In this document: positions 1 through 8,227 of the stretch, in pieces
Numbering within the stretch: position 1 is the stretch's first letter
Layout: each line of letters begins with the position of its first letter
Origin: Accumulibacter sp.
Lineage (GTDB): Bacteria; Pseudomonadota; Gammaproteobacteria; Burkholderiales; Rhodocyclaceae
Direction: 5' to 3'
NCBI RefSeq assembly: GCF_023806635.1
Contig: NZ_JAMTDQ010000114.1
Span: 1 to 48,222 of the forward strand
DNA: 48,222 nucleotides
Position numbers and translations under genes: made by a program
The notes under the pieces: model-generated
Told to the model about the DNA's origin: nothing
Seen by the model: only the letters and a program-made list of their open reading frames with translations
Databases searched by the model: none

Positions 1-80
1 CTGAGCACGCCATCGACGTCGAAAGCCATCAGTCGCAGGCGGCGTGCACGCGCCGCCGCCTCTTTGTGCGATTCATCCAT
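1..80 (-). CDS. kdsC: KDO-8-phosphate phosphatase KdsC, N-terminal fragment cut by the window edge
   Basis: Only the first 26 codons are present; the gene runs off the left edge. The residues end in FDVDGVL, the HAD-superfamily motif I with the nucleophile and acid/base aspartates, as expected close to the N-terminus of KdsC, which dephosphorylates 3-deoxy-D-manno-octulosonate 8-phosphate in LPS inner-core synthesis. Its ATG shares one base with the TGA stop of the upstream kdsD (TGATG), so the two are translationally coupled. The kdsD-kdsC order is the usual proteobacterial one. The short length limits certainty; the neighbour makes the call likely. Confidence 0.8.
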   Translation of the reverse strand, partial: MDESHKEAAARARRLRLMAFDVDGVL

Positions 81-1063
81 CAGATCACCTTGGCACGAAA
101 GAGATCGTGCATGTTGAGCGCCCCGACGAGGGTGCCGCTCGCGTCGACGACCGGCAACTGGTTGATCTTGTGCTCCTCCATCATCGCCACGGCTTCGACG
201 GCGAGGCAGTCGGGGGCGATCAAGCGCGGATTGCGCCCCATGATGTCGGCCGCCGACAGCGTGCGCAGGTCGGGGCTGCGCGCGAACGCCCGCCGCAGAT
301 CACCATCGGTGACGATACCGATCACCCGCCGCAATGGATCGACGACGGCGGTCATGCCGATGCCACCACGAGTGATCTCCAGGATCGCGTCGTGCAGGCT
401 GGTTGCCGGCGACACCTCGGGCAGATCCGGGCCGCTGTGCATGACATCGCGCACGTGCGTCAGCAGGCGCCGGCCGAGCGATCCGCCCGGATGCGAGCGG
501 GCAAAGTCTTCAGCGCCAAAGCCACGCGAGTCGAGCAGCGCCACCGCCAGCGCGTCACCGAGCGCCAGTGCGGCCGTCGTGCTGGCGGTCGGCGCCAGGT
601 TGAGCGGACAAGCCTCCTGCGTCACCGCGGCATCGAGGTGTACGTCCGCCTCGACGGCCAGCGACGACTGTGGACTGCCGGTCATGCTGATCAGCCTCGC
701 GCCCTGCCGCTTGATGATCGGCACGATGGTCAGCAGTTCGGCGCTCTCCCCCGAATTGGAGATGGCGATCAGCACGTCGTCGCGGGTGATCATCCCGAGA
801 TCGCCATGACTGGCCTCGGCGGGATGGACGAAATAGGCCGGGGTACCGGTGCTGGCGAAGGTCGACGCGATCTTGCGCCCGACATGGCCGGACTTGCCCA
901 TGCCACTGACGATGACCCGGCCCGGACAGTTGAGGATCAGCCACAGCGCCTGCAGGAACTCGTCGCCGATGCGCGCGGCCAGCCCCAGTACGGCGTCGGC
1001 TTCGATTCGCATCACCTGCCGGGCAAGGTCGAGCGCGTTCTCGGATGGCCGTGTTTGGCTCAT
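80..1063 (-). CDS. kdsD: D-arabinose 5-phosphate isomerase KdsD
   Basis: A 327-residue protein, close to the E. coli KdsD length. It converts D-ribulose 5-phosphate to D-arabinose 5-phosphate, the first committed step to KDO for LPS. An N-terminal SIS domain carries GMGKSGHVGRKIAS (about residues 54-67), HPAEASHGDLG, SNSGES and ACPLNLAPTASTT. HPGGSLGRRLL then leads into two CBS repeats (about 205-325). The start chosen is the ATG giving MSQTRPSENALD; an upstream extension of the frame has no similarity to the family. It is divergent from the CPA2 antiporter and coupled to kdsC downstream. Confidence 0.95.
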   Translation of the reverse strand: MSQTRPSENALDLARQVMRIEADAVLGLAARIGDEFLQALWLILNCPGRVIVSGMGKSGHVGRKIASTFASTGTPAYFVHPAEASHGDLGMITRDDVLIAISNSGESAELLTIVPIIKRQGARLISMTGSPQSSLAVEADVHLDAAVTQEACPLNLAPTASTTAALALGDALAVALLDSRGFGAEDFARSHPGGSLGRRLLTHVRDVMHSGPDLPEVSPATSLHDAILEITRGGIGMTAVVDPLRRVIGIVTDGDLRRAFARSPDLRTLSAADIMGRNPRLIAPDCLAVEAVAMMEEHKINQLPVVDASGTLVGALNMHDLFRAKVI

Positions 1064-1174
1064 GGGGTGGCAACGGTTATCATGCCGCGAGTATAACAGA
1101 AGGGCATCAGCCGCCCACTGCGCTGCGGCCGCCGACCACCGCCCACGAACTCGCGCCCAGACCCGTCCCGGAAA
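1064..1174. promoter_or_regulatory. Divergent intergenic region with a candidate -10 for kdsD
   Basis: This 111-base gap separates kdsD (minus) from the antiporter (plus). On the minus strand TATACT at 1095-1090 matches the sigma-70 -10 hexamer in five of six positions and sits about 27 bases before the kdsD ATG. No good -35 is seen. GTTAT (1076-1080) and ATAAC (1093-1097) form a short inverted repeat around it. This is a weak prediction. Confidence 0.3.
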
Positions 1175-3142
1175 ATGGAAACGCTGCCCACGATTCTCAT
1201 GCTGCTCGCGGCCTCGGTGGTCTCGGTGATCGCCTTTCGATCGCTCGAGCTGCCGCCAGTTCTGGGTTACCTGCTGGTCGGCGCGCTCATCGGCCCGCAC
1301 GCACTCGACCTCGTCGGCGGCTTCGCCGGCGCGCAGCACCTGGCCGAGTTCGGCGTCGTCTTCCTGATGTTCTCGATCGGCCTCGAGTTCTCGCTGCCGA
1401 AGCTGCATGCGATGAAGCGCATCGTCTTCGGCCTCGGCCTGCTGCAGATCCTGCTGACGCTGGCGGCCGTCATCGCCATCGTCGTCGCACTCGGACTGAG
1501 CTGGCAGGCGGGCGTCGCCCTCGGCGGTGCGCTCGCCATGTCGTCCACCGCCGTGCTGACGAAGCTGCTCGGCGAGCGCCTCGAGCTCGACTCACCGCAC
1601 GGCCGCGAGGTCATGGGCGTACTGCTCTTCCAGGACCTGGCGGTGGTGCCGCTGCTGATCCTGATCCCGTCGTTCTCGGAATCGGCCGAGCGGCTGGCGA
1701 CGATGATCGGCCTCGCCGCCCTCAAGGCAGCCGTCGTCCTGTCGCTGGTTCTGTTCTTCGGGCAGCGCCTGATGAACCGCTGGTTCTTCATCGTCGCCCG
1801 CAGCAAGTCGGCCGAGCTGTTCATGCTCAACGTCCTGCTGGTGACGCTCGGCCTCGCCTGGCTGACCGAACTGGCAGGACTGTCGCTCGCGCTCGGTGCC
1901 TTCGTCGCCGGCATGCTGATCTCGGAGACGCAATACCGGCACCACGTCGAGGAGGACATCAAGCCGTTCCGCGATGTCCTGATGGGACTGTTCTTCATCA
2001 CCATCGGCATGCTGCTCGACGCGCCGCTGGTGCTGGCCAACGCACCACTGGTGCTGGGCGTGCTGGCGCTCCTGCTGGTGCTCAAGTTCACCGTCATCTG
2101 CGGCCTCTCGCGGCTGTTCGGCGCGACTCCCGGCAACGCCATGCGCACCGGTCTCTGGCTCTGCGCCGGTGGCGAGTTCGGCTTCGTCCTGCTGGCACAG
2201 ATGGGTCCACTGCATCTGGTGCCGCCGCTGGTGCTGCAGTCGGTGCTGGCGGCTCTGGTCCTTTCGCTGCTGCTGGCACCGATGCTCGTCGAGTACAGCA
2301 ACCGCATCGTCCTGCGTTTCGCCGCCAGCGAGTGGCTGCTGCGCTCGATGCAGCTCACCAGCCTGGCGGCGCAGACGATGAACACCGAGCGGCATGCGCT
2401 GATCTGCGGCTACGGCCGCAGCGGCCAGCATCTGGCGCGCTTCATGGAGCAGGAGTCGGTCAGCCACGTCGCGCTCGAGCTCGACCCCGAACTGATCCGC
2501 GAAGCGGCGGCTGCCGGCGAGAACGTCATCTACGGCGACGCGACGCGGCGTGAAACCCTGCTCGCCGCCGGCGTCACCCGCGCCAGCGTATTGATCATCG
2601 CCTTTGCCGACACGCGTGCCGCCATACGCGTCCTCGAGCAGGTGCGCAGCCTGGCGCCACAACTGCCGGTGGTCGCGCGAACGCTCGACGAAAGGGACAT
2701 CGTCACCCTGCGGCAGGCCGGCGCGGCCGAGGTGGTGCCGGAAACCCTCGAGGCCAGCATGGTCCTGGCGGCACATGCGCTGCGCCACGTCGGGGTACCG
2801 ATGACGGAGCTCTTCGAGCGCTTCCGACAGACGCGTGCGGCCGGCTACCGGACGCTGCGCGGTTTCTTCCACGGCGAGGACGAGCTCGCGGCCGACGGTG
2901 GCGGCAGCGACGGGCCGCGCCTGCACTCGATTCTCCTCGCCGACGGCGCGCATGCAATCGGGCGCACGCTCGGCGAACTCGCTCTGCAGGCGTTTGGCGT
3001 CGAGGTCACGGCGATCCGTCGGCGCAACATCCGCGCCCTCGAACCGGCAGCCGAGACGCGCTTTCGCAGCGGCGATGTCGTCGTCCTGCTGGGATCGCCT
3101 GGCGCGCTGGCAGCAGCCGAGCAGCGGCTACTGTCGGGCTGA
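1175..3142 (+). CDS. CPA2-family monovalent cation:proton antiporter with RCK_N and RCK_C domains (KefB/YbaL-like)
   Basis: A 655-residue inner-membrane protein. The first ~390 residues are a CPA2 transporter domain of a dozen or so hydrophobic segments, with family motifs such as GYLLVGALIGPHAL, FSIGLEFSL, ALAMSSTAVLTKLL and LFQDLAVVPLL. A cytoplasmic TrkA-N (RCK_N) domain begins at the nucleotide-binding motif GYGRSGQHLARF (about 408-419), and a TrkA-C domain lies at about 570-655. KefB/KefC/YbaL relatives export potassium or sodium in exchange for protons under nucleotide or redox control; the substrate cannot be read from sequence. An antiporter of this type divergent from kdsD is a common arrangement. 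A strong hairpin follows the stop. Confidence 0.9.
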   Translation: METLPTILMLLAASVVSVIAFRSLELPPVLGYLLVGALIGPHALDLVGGFAGAQHLAEFGVVFLMFSIGLEFSLPKLHAMKRIVFGLGLLQILLTLAAVIAIVVALGLSWQAGVALGGALAMSSTAVLTKLLGERLELDSPHGREVMGVLLFQDLAVVPLLILIPSFSESAERLATMIGLAALKAAVVLSLVLFFGQRLMNRWFFIVARSKSAELFMLNVLLVTLGLAWLTELAGLSLALGAFVAGMLISETQYRHHVEEDIKPFRDVLMGLFFITIGMLLDAPLVLANAPLVLGVLALLLVLKFTVICGLSRLFGATPGNAMRTGLWLCAGGEFGFVLLAQMGPLHLVPPLVLQSVLAALVLSLLLAPMLVEYSNRIVLRFAASEWLLRSMQLTSLAAQTMNTERHALICGYGRSGQHLARFMEQESVSHVALELDPELIREAAAAGENVIYGDATRRETLLAAGVTRASVLIIAFADTRAAIRVLEQVRSLAPQLPVVARTLDERDIVTLRQAGAAEVVPETLEASMVLAAHALRHVGVPMTELFERFRQTRAAGYRTLRGFFHGEDELAADGGGSDGPRLHSILLADGAHAIGRTLGELALQAFGVEVTAIRRRNIRALEPAAETRFRSGDVVVLLGSPGALAAAEQRLLSG

Positions 3143-3153
3143 ACCCTGATCGC

Positions 3154-3186
3154 CGCCTGCCGCGCCGGGCGGCGACGCGGCAGGCG
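3154..3186. terminator. Hairpin between convergent genes, probable bidirectional terminator
   Basis: A perfect 11-bp inverted repeat: CGCCTGCCGCG at 3154-3164 and CGCGGCAGGCG at 3176-3186, with an 11-base loop. It sits between the stops of the plus-strand antiporter and the minus-strand pilin gene. There is no T-run on either side, so it is not a textbook intrinsic terminator, but such GC-rich stems between convergent genes usually act in termination or 3' end protection. Confidence 0.5.
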
Positions 3187-3222
3187 CGCGCTCAGGACAG
3201 AACGATCGCAATCGCCGCTCGG

Positions 3223-3927
3223 TCAGTAGGCGGCGCAGACGATGTACTGGTTGCCGTCGACGATGGCGTTGGTGGCGGTCGCGGCAGCACCCCGGGCTGA
3301 ACCCGTCGGCACCGCCTGCACCGAACCGCCTGCGGTATTGCCGTCGTCCATCGTCGTGTCGATCTGCCTGACGTAACGCCCGAGGATACCGTCCGAGCAG
3401 ACGAAGAACGATCCGCGCATGCCGGCTATGAAGGGAGCCAGGCCGCCCGCCATCTCGACGCCGATCAAGCCGCCATCGGCATTGCGCGGCCGGTAGGCCG
3501 TGTTGGCAAGCACCGTCGGGCCGGTCGTCAGGTTGGCCTGCCGCACATGCTGCCAGAAAAGCGAACTCTCGTCGGTCAGCACACCCGAGCCGTCGGCGTT
3601 GCCGGCCTGCCAGGAACCGTCGATACGGCCGTTGTTCTGCGCGCACTGGTTGGCGGCGGCCGGCGCACACGCAGCCGAGACGGCGTTGCCGAAGGCGTCG
3701 TTCAACTGGTTCTGGTTCTGGTCGCCAGGGAATGCCTTGAAGCGGTCCTGATAGGCATAGACCAGGCTCGAGACGCTGCGGAAGTCGCCGATCATGTTCT
3801 TCACCTTGGCGCTGTTGATCAGCTCCTGACCCTTCAGAACCCCGCCCAGCAGGAGCCCGATGATGACGAGTACAATGGCAATCTCGACCAGGGTGAAACC
3901 CGACTGCTGCTGCTTCATTTGGTTCAT
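3223..3927 (-). CDS. Type IV pilin-like protein with prepilin peptidase site
   Basis: A 234-residue protein starting MNQMKQQQSG, then FTLVEIAIVLVIIG. This is a classic class III leader: cleavage after Gly10, new N-terminal Phe to be methylated, Glu5, and a hydrophobic helix. The globular part carries the AFPGDQNQN and SLFWQHVRQANLTTG elements seen in many 200-240 residue betaproteobacterial pilin-like proteins, with cysteines near residues 85-95 and at the C-terminus (YIVCAAY). A strong AGGAGG sits just before the ATG, and a sigma-54 promoter lies upstream. It stands alone rather than in a pilin operon and could be the major subunit of the MSHA-like pilus whose machine is at 20-33 kb, or of another pilus. 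Longer upstream starts lack pilin character and were rejected. Confidence 0.88.
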   Translation of the reverse strand: MNQMKQQQSGFTLVEIAIVLVIIGLLLGGVLKGQELINSAKVKNMIGDFRSVSSLVYAYQDRFKAFPGDQNQNQLNDAFGNAVSAACAPAAANQCAQNNGRIDGSWQAGNADGSGVLTDESSLFWQHVRQANLTTGPTVLANTAYRPRNADGGLIGVEMAGGLAPFIAGMRGSFFVCSDGILGRYVRQIDTTMDDGNTAGGSVQAVPTGSARGAAATATNAIVDGNQYIVCAAY

Positions 3928-3964
3928 TTTTTCCTCCTGTCCATGTCCGGTGCCAGAGGTTACA

Positions 3965-3980
3965 AGCATTTTCCGTGCCA
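3965..3980 (-). promoter_or_regulatory. Sigma-54 (RpoN) promoter for the pilin-like gene
   Basis: Read on the minus strand the sequence is TGGCACGGAAAATGCT. The -24 element TGGCACG is perfect. GC of the -12 element is at the required GG-N10-GC spacing, with ATGC against consensus TTGC. Transcription would start near 3954, about 27 bases before the pilin ATG and upstream of its AGGAGG. RpoN control of pilin genes through PilS/PilR-type systems is well established in other bacteria. Confidence 0.75.
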
Positions 3981-4018
3981 GGCATTTGAAGCCGATCTGG
4001 CACCCGGAAGGCTGCAAG

Positions 4019-4043
4019 CTGTCGGATTTTCGACACTCCTGTC
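4019..4043. promoter_or_regulatory. Candidate enhancer-binding sites upstream of the sigma-54 promoter
   Basis: Three copies of the pentamer (C/G)TGTC lie here: CTGTC at 4019-4023 and 4039-4043 on the plus strand, and GTGTC at 4036-4032 on the minus strand. Two of them make the inverted repeat TGTCG-GATTTT-CGACA (4020-4035). Its centre is about 74 bases upstream of the predicted pilin start site, a normal distance for a sigma-54 activator. The pentamer resembles the (C/G)TGTC core reported for PilR at Pseudomonas pilA. Inference only. Confidence 0.4.
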
Positions 4044-4142
4044 GAGAGTCGGGCGGAAAAGTGGCGCGGGCAGCCTGCGGATCCGGGTCACCAGCCGCCG
4101 CGATCAGCCCCGGCTGGTCGGCACGCAGCGCGGGTCCGAGGC

Positions 4143-5870
4143 GTGAGCCTGCTGCAGCGCATGGGCATGGCATTGCGCCAACGGCAGCGCTGGCTGCTGA
4201 TCTCGCTGCTCGTCTTCCTGCACCTGGCTCTGGTCGCAGGCGCGGGGTCGATGACCGGTCTGCTCTGCTGGCTGGTCAATGTCGGCCTGTTCATCCTCTG
4301 GCAGCCGTTCATCTACGCCGAACGCAAGGTCGATCTCAGCGGGCTGACGGTGATCACGCTGCTGCTCGCCTGTGGCGCCATCTGGTACGGCTGGTGGCTG
4401 CTGATCGTCTGGGTCGTGATCCTCGCCGCCCTCGTCGGCGGACGCGTGATGTTCATCGATCACCGGCCGACGCGCATCTTCTATCTCGTCGCCTTTGCCT
4501 ACCTGCTGGCGGCGCTGCTGTTCTGGCTCGTGCCGCAGGTCGTCCCGCAGGCGCTGCTCAACGGCCCGGCGCTCGACCGCGAATTCGCCTGGGGCATGCC
4601 GCTGTTCCTGCTGGCCATGACCCTGCTGCCGCTCTCTCGCGAAAGCGACCGCCCGGGCGGCGCGATGGTCGACCTCTTCTACAGCCTGTTCATCTTTCTG
4701 CTGATCGCCGTCCTCGTCCTCGGCAGCCTGGCCTTCATGCTCCTGCGCCAGGCCGGCTACTTCGAGGCGGTGATCAACACGCTGGTGTCGATCTCCGCGC
4801 TGCTGCTGCTGATCGGCTGGACGTGGAACACCCGGCCCGGCTACACCGGCATCGACGTCTTCTTCTCGCGTTACCTGCTCAGCATCGGCCTGCCCTTCGA
4901 GCGCTGGTTGCATCGCCTGACGACACTGGCCAGTGACGAGAACGAGCCGGAGAAATTTCTCTCGCAGGCACTCGCCGAGATGCTCGATCTACCCTGGGTG
5001 GACGGCGGCCACTGGCTCGCCGGCGGACGACAGGGCTCCTTCGGCAACGAATCGCGCCATCGCCAGGACTTTCCCGGGCAACCGCTGCGCCTCACCCTGT
5101 ACACCCGCCACAAGCTCAGCCCGGCACTCGTGTGGCACTTCCACCTGCTGGCGCAACTGGCCAACGAGCACTACGTCGCCAAGCTGCGGGCGCGCGAACT
5201 GCAGCAAGTGAGCTATCTGCGGGCGATCCACGAAACCGGCGCACGCCTGACGCACGACGTCAAGAACCTGCTGCAGTCGATCGACGGCCTCTGCTATCTG
5301 GCGCAGACGGTGCAGGGGCAGGACGGCGCGCGACTCGAGCAGCTCCTGCAGCGCCAGCTGCCACAGATCAGCCAACGACTGCAGCAGACCCTGAGCAAGC
5401 TGCAGAAGCCACAGAGCGAAATAGGAGGCATGCTGCCAGCCGCCATGTGGTGGCGCATCCAGCAGCAACGCCATGCAGGCTCGCCGGTCAGCTTCGTCGC
5501 CGACGAGATCGATCCACAGGCGCTGCTGCCGACGACCCTCTTCGACAGCGTGGCCGACAACCTGCTGCAGAACGCACTGCTCAAGAAACAGGTCGAGAGC
5601 TCGTTGCAGATCCGCGTCACGCTCGCCGCGGATGCGTCCGTGCTGCGCGTCTGCGACGACGGCAGCGCGGTCAGCGACACGGTTCTCGGCGCTCTCCTGC
5701 AGGCGCCGGTCGCCTCCGAGAGCGGGCTCGGCATCGGCCTCTACCACGCCGCACGCCAAGCCGTCGGCAACGGCTATCGCCTGCTTCTGGCGAGCAACCT
5801 GCCGGGCCAGGTCTGTTTCGAGTTGCGCCGTTGCGACTCCTGCGACGAACCTGCTGCCGCTGCCGGCTAG
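4143..5870 (+). CDS. Membrane sensor histidine kinase
   Basis: A 575-residue protein from a GTG start; in-frame ATGs follow six and eight codons later and cannot be excluded. About eight hydrophobic segments fill residues 15-255, then a soluble linker (about 265-340). The phosphoacceptor box is GARLTHDVKNLLQS with His371, followed by a GHKL ATPase domain with N-box DNLLQNAL (about 472), a CDDG D-box and G2 box SGLGIGLYHA (about 527). There is no fused receiver and no response regulator gene beside it. It is divergent from the sigma-54-driven pilin gene, so a PilS-like role towards a sigma-54 activator, perhaps the one at 31.9-33.3 kb, is possible but unproven. Its stop overlaps the convergent cyclase stop by four bases. 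Confidence 0.85.
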   Translation: MSLLQRMGMALRQRQRWLLISLLVFLHLALVAGAGSMTGLLCWLVNVGLFILWQPFIYAERKVDLSGLTVITLLLACGAIWYGWWLLIVWVVILAALVGGRVMFIDHRPTRIFYLVAFAYLLAALLFWLVPQVVPQALLNGPALDREFAWGMPLFLLAMTLLPLSRESDRPGGAMVDLFYSLFIFLLIAVLVLGSLAFMLLRQAGYFEAVINTLVSISALLLLIGWTWNTRPGYTGIDVFFSRYLLSIGLPFERWLHRLTTLASDENEPEKFLSQALAEMLDLPWVDGGHWLAGGRQGSFGNESRHRQDFPGQPLRLTLYTRHKLSPALVWHFHLLAQLANEHYVAKLRARELQQVSYLRAIHETGARLTHDVKNLLQSIDGLCYLAQTVQGQDGARLEQLLQRQLPQISQRLQQTLSKLQKPQSEIGGMLPAAMWWRIQQQRHAGSPVSFVADEIDPQALLPTTLFDSVADNLLQNALLKKQVESSLQIRVTLAADASVLRVCDDGSAVSDTVLGALLQAPVASESGLGIGLYHAARQAVGNGYRLLLASNLPGQVCFELRRCDSCDEPAAAAG

Positions 5871-7153
5871 GCGCCGGCCGGCAGCGGCACGCGGCGACCG
5901 ATCAGGCGGTAGACGATCATGCTGCCCTTCCCCTTCACCTGGATCATCTGCGGCTCGCGAAAGTCGAAACGGTCGCACAGGCGCAGGTAGGTCCGCTGAT
6001 CGACCTGGACGATGCCGGGCACCCCTTCGGTGGTGACACGGCTGGCGATGTTCACCGTATCGCCCCAGAGATCGTAGATGAACTTCTTCTTGCCGACGAC
6101 GCCTGCAACCACCGGACCGGTGCCGATGCCGATGCGCAGCTCGAGACGCATGTCGTTGACACTGAAGTCCTGGTGCAACAGGGCACACATCTCCAGCGCC
6201 ATGTCGGCAAGTGACGCAGCCGGGTTGCGGCAGGCGTCGTTCAGACCGGCGGCGACCATGTAGGCATCGCCGATCGTCTTGATCTTCTCGAGCGCGTGCT
6301 TCTCCGCCAGCTCGTCAAAGGAGGAGAAGATCTTGTTGAGCATGCTGAACACCTGTTGCGGGGTCAGCCCTTCCGCGATGCGGGTGAAATTCACGATGTC
6401 GGCGAACATGACCGAGACTTCGGCAAAACCGTCGGCGATCGTCTGGTCGCTCTCTTTCAGGCGCTGGGCGATCGGACCCGGCAGGATGTTGAGCAACAGT
6501 CGCTCCGAGCGATCCTGTTCGACCTGCAGCAGCCGGTGCGCCTCCTCCAGGCGCTGCTGCGCCTTGTGCTTCTCGCCGTCGGCGTAGCGCAGCAAGAGGT
6601 AGACGATGGTCGACACGGCAACGAAGTTGAGCGCGAAGAAGAATGCCATCGTCCGCAGTGGCACCTTCGGCGGCTGCGCCAGCAGCGAATCGGCGAGGTA
6701 GAAGTCGAAGCCGCCCGAGAGGACGGTGAGGAAGACATAGGCGAAGAACCATGCACCCGATTCGCGTGGACCGATGAACAGGACGGCGCCGATCGGCGCC
6801 AGCAATGCCCAGAGGCTGATGCCGCTGGCGTCGATGAAGCTGCCGATGCTCCATTGCGCGACGAAGGGCATGAAGAGGAAGAGCGCGAGCTGAACCTGGC
6901 GAAACAAGTTGAAGTTCAGCGTCCAGAGGTAGAGCAGCAGGTTGCCGACCAGCAGGAGCTGCAGCGCGAACGGCAGGTTGGACGAGAAGCGCGGCCCCAG
7001 TTGCCAGTAGATCAGCAGCCAGGCAACAGAGGCAAAGCAGATCAGGCCGGTGGCAAAGAAAAGCAGCGATTTCTGCAGGCGAAGCCCTTCCGGGTCTTCC
7101 GTACGCACGCCAGCGCTGCGCAAACGACCGATGAAGGTCCGGTAGACAGTCAT
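5867..7153 (-). CDS. Membrane-bound class III adenylate cyclase
   Basis: A 428-residue protein with six hydrophobic segments (about residues 30-200), a signalling helix containing RLLLNILPGPIAQRLK, and a class III cyclase domain (about 245-425). Metal-binding aspartates are in MFADIVNFT (from residue 249) and GDAYM. The purine-selecting Lys is in EKIKTIGD and an Asp in FIYDLWGD, a Lys/Asp pair that predicts ATP rather than GTP as substrate. The transition-state Asn and Arg are in DTVNIASR, so the active site looks complete. It should make cAMP at the membrane in response to a signal sensed by its membrane region. The ATG used is the first in frame with the family-like N-terminus. Confidence 0.9.
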   Translation of the reverse strand: MTVYRTFIGRLRSAGVRTEDPEGLRLQKSLLFFATGLICFASVAWLLIYWQLGPRFSSNLPFALQLLLVGNLLLYLWTLNFNLFRQVQLALFLFMPFVAQWSIGSFIDASGISLWALLAPIGAVLFIGPRESGAWFFAYVFLTVLSGGFDFYLADSLLAQPPKVPLRTMAFFFALNFVAVSTIVYLLLRYADGEKHKAQQRLEEAHRLLQVEQDRSERLLLNILPGPIAQRLKESDQTIADGFAEVSVMFADIVNFTRIAEGLTPQQVFSMLNKIFSSFDELAEKHALEKIKTIGDAYMVAAGLNDACRNPAASLADMALEMCALLHQDFSVNDMRLELRIGIGTGPVVAGVVGKKKFIYDLWGDTVNIASRVTTEGVPGIVQVDQRTYLRLCDRFDFREPQMIQVKGKGSMIVYRLIGRRVPLPAGA

Positions 7154-7279
7154 CGCCGTCGCGACCCGACGCGGGACGCCGGCGCATGGTCGCCGCTGCA
7201 AGCGACGCAACCGCCTGGCGAATGACGACTGAACCGAGCGGAAGCGGAAACGGGGCCGCGTTCCGCCACCGCCCCGCAA

Positions 7280-7366
7280 CTACCCACCACGCATCAGGGC
7301 AACCGCGCCCAGGGCGCCACCGCCTGCGGCCAAAGGAACCCATCGAGCGGCGCGACGACGGTTCAT
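7280..7366 (-). CDS. Putative 28-residue small membrane peptide coupled to the prepilin gene
   Basis: A very short open frame reading MNRRRAARWVPLAAGGGALG and ending AVALMRGG. Its ATG overlaps the TGA of the upstream prepilin gene (ATGA, 7366-7363), a coupling arrangement. An Arg-rich N-terminus followed by a hydrophobic Ala/Gly stretch would suit a small membrane peptide. No family is recognised, and in DNA this GC-rich a 28-codon frame can arise by chance. The remaining gap to the cyclase start (7154-7279) shows nothing else. Confidence 0.3.
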   Translation of the reverse strand: MNRRRAARWVPLAAGGGALGAVALMRGG

Positions 7367-8103
7367 GGCAGCTTGCCCACGCCGATCATCCGGCTGACGA
7401 GAATGGCGCGCGGAACCCAGCCGACCTCGTCGTCGAAACCGCTCGCCGGGTTCCGCGCCTGGCTGACGAAAACGGTGTTCGCCATCGCCGTACCGGCATT
7501 CGTCAACTGGTTGTCGATCTCGTCCTCGCCCTCACCGGTCGGCAGTTGCGCGCCCTGGCGGTTGTACCCGCCGCGGCCATTGCCACCGTGTGAAACGAAT
7601 ACGACCGGCAGCCCGCCAGCCACCATCGTTCCGCCCGCCGCCGCGGAACGAACGTCAAGCGTGCCGGGGGTACTCAGATCGAAGGCCGCATTCCGCGGCG
7701 GTGACACGCGCTGGGCATAGGCAGGCGTCACGCGGTAGGAGAAACGCTGCCCCCAGGCGTCTGTCTCGGCGACGCCGAGGGTCACCCAGGGAACGACGCC
7801 GGAGCCGTTCGGACAGTTACCGCCCGCATCGTGCGCCGCTTCCAGCCCGGCACCGACAACCCCGCTGGCGATCGTGGCATCCGCCGGGCAGGGAAGACGA
7901 CCGTTGATCACGGCAAAACCGAGCAGCGCCTCCCTGATGTCTGCCAGATCCTTGCGCGTCTCGGCCGTCATGCGGACATCCATCTGCGTCGCCAGCGGTG
8001 AGAGGAGACCACCGAGTACGAGCGCAACGACGACGAGGACGACCGCCAGTTCGGTCAAGGTGAAGCCCGGACTCCGCCTGGCACACGATGGCAATCTGTT
8101 CAT
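7363..8103 (-). CDS. Prepilin-like protein (type II secretion/type IV pilus pseudopilin)
   Basis: A 246-residue protein with leader MNRLPSCARRSPG and then FTLTELAVVLVVVALVLGG: prepilin peptidase cleavage after Gly13, Glu5 present, and one transmembrane helix. The globular part has INGRLPCPADATI, a second Cys in GGNCPNGSG, PWVTLGVAETDAWGQRFSYR and a Gly/Asn-rich stretch. Similar LPCP and PW-TL signatures recur in the PilX-like product at 20.3 kb, so the two are likely related pilus components. An SD-like GAGGTG precedes the ATG. It is probably a minor pilin; no substrate or partner can be named. Confidence 0.8.
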   Translation of the reverse strand: MNRLPSCARRSPGFTLTELAVVLVVVALVLGGLLSPLATQMDVRMTAETRKDLADIREALLGFAVINGRLPCPADATIASGVVGAGLEAAHDAGGNCPNGSGVVPWVTLGVAETDAWGQRFSYRVTPAYAQRVSPPRNAAFDLSTPGTLDVRSAAAGGTMVAGGLPVVFVSHGGNGRGGYNRQGAQLPTGEGEDEIDNQLTNAGTAMANTVFVSQARNPASGFDDEVGWVPRAILVSRMIGVGKLP

Positions 8104-8227
8104 GCGGGCACCTCACTGGATCTGAAGGCGTTTCGGCAAGCGCTCATCCGACGCTGCCGCCGAAGCAGGAAGATCGGCAAAGCACCGCGTCGTGGAGACG
8201 CTGCATGCAAGCGTATCATTCTAGTCC

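Noticed and set aside
3941-3956. A second TGGCAC on the minus strand closer to the pilin start (TGGCACCGGACATGG)
   Set aside because: It has GG where the invariant GC of the -12 element should be; the site at 3965-3980 has the correct GC and a better -24 element.
3998-4012. A possible plus-strand sigma-54 promoter (TGGCACCCGGAAGGC) for the histidine kinase
   Set aside because: The GG-N10-GC spacing is right but the -12 element is AGGC, a poor match, so it was not called. It remains a weak possibility for divergent sigma-54 control.
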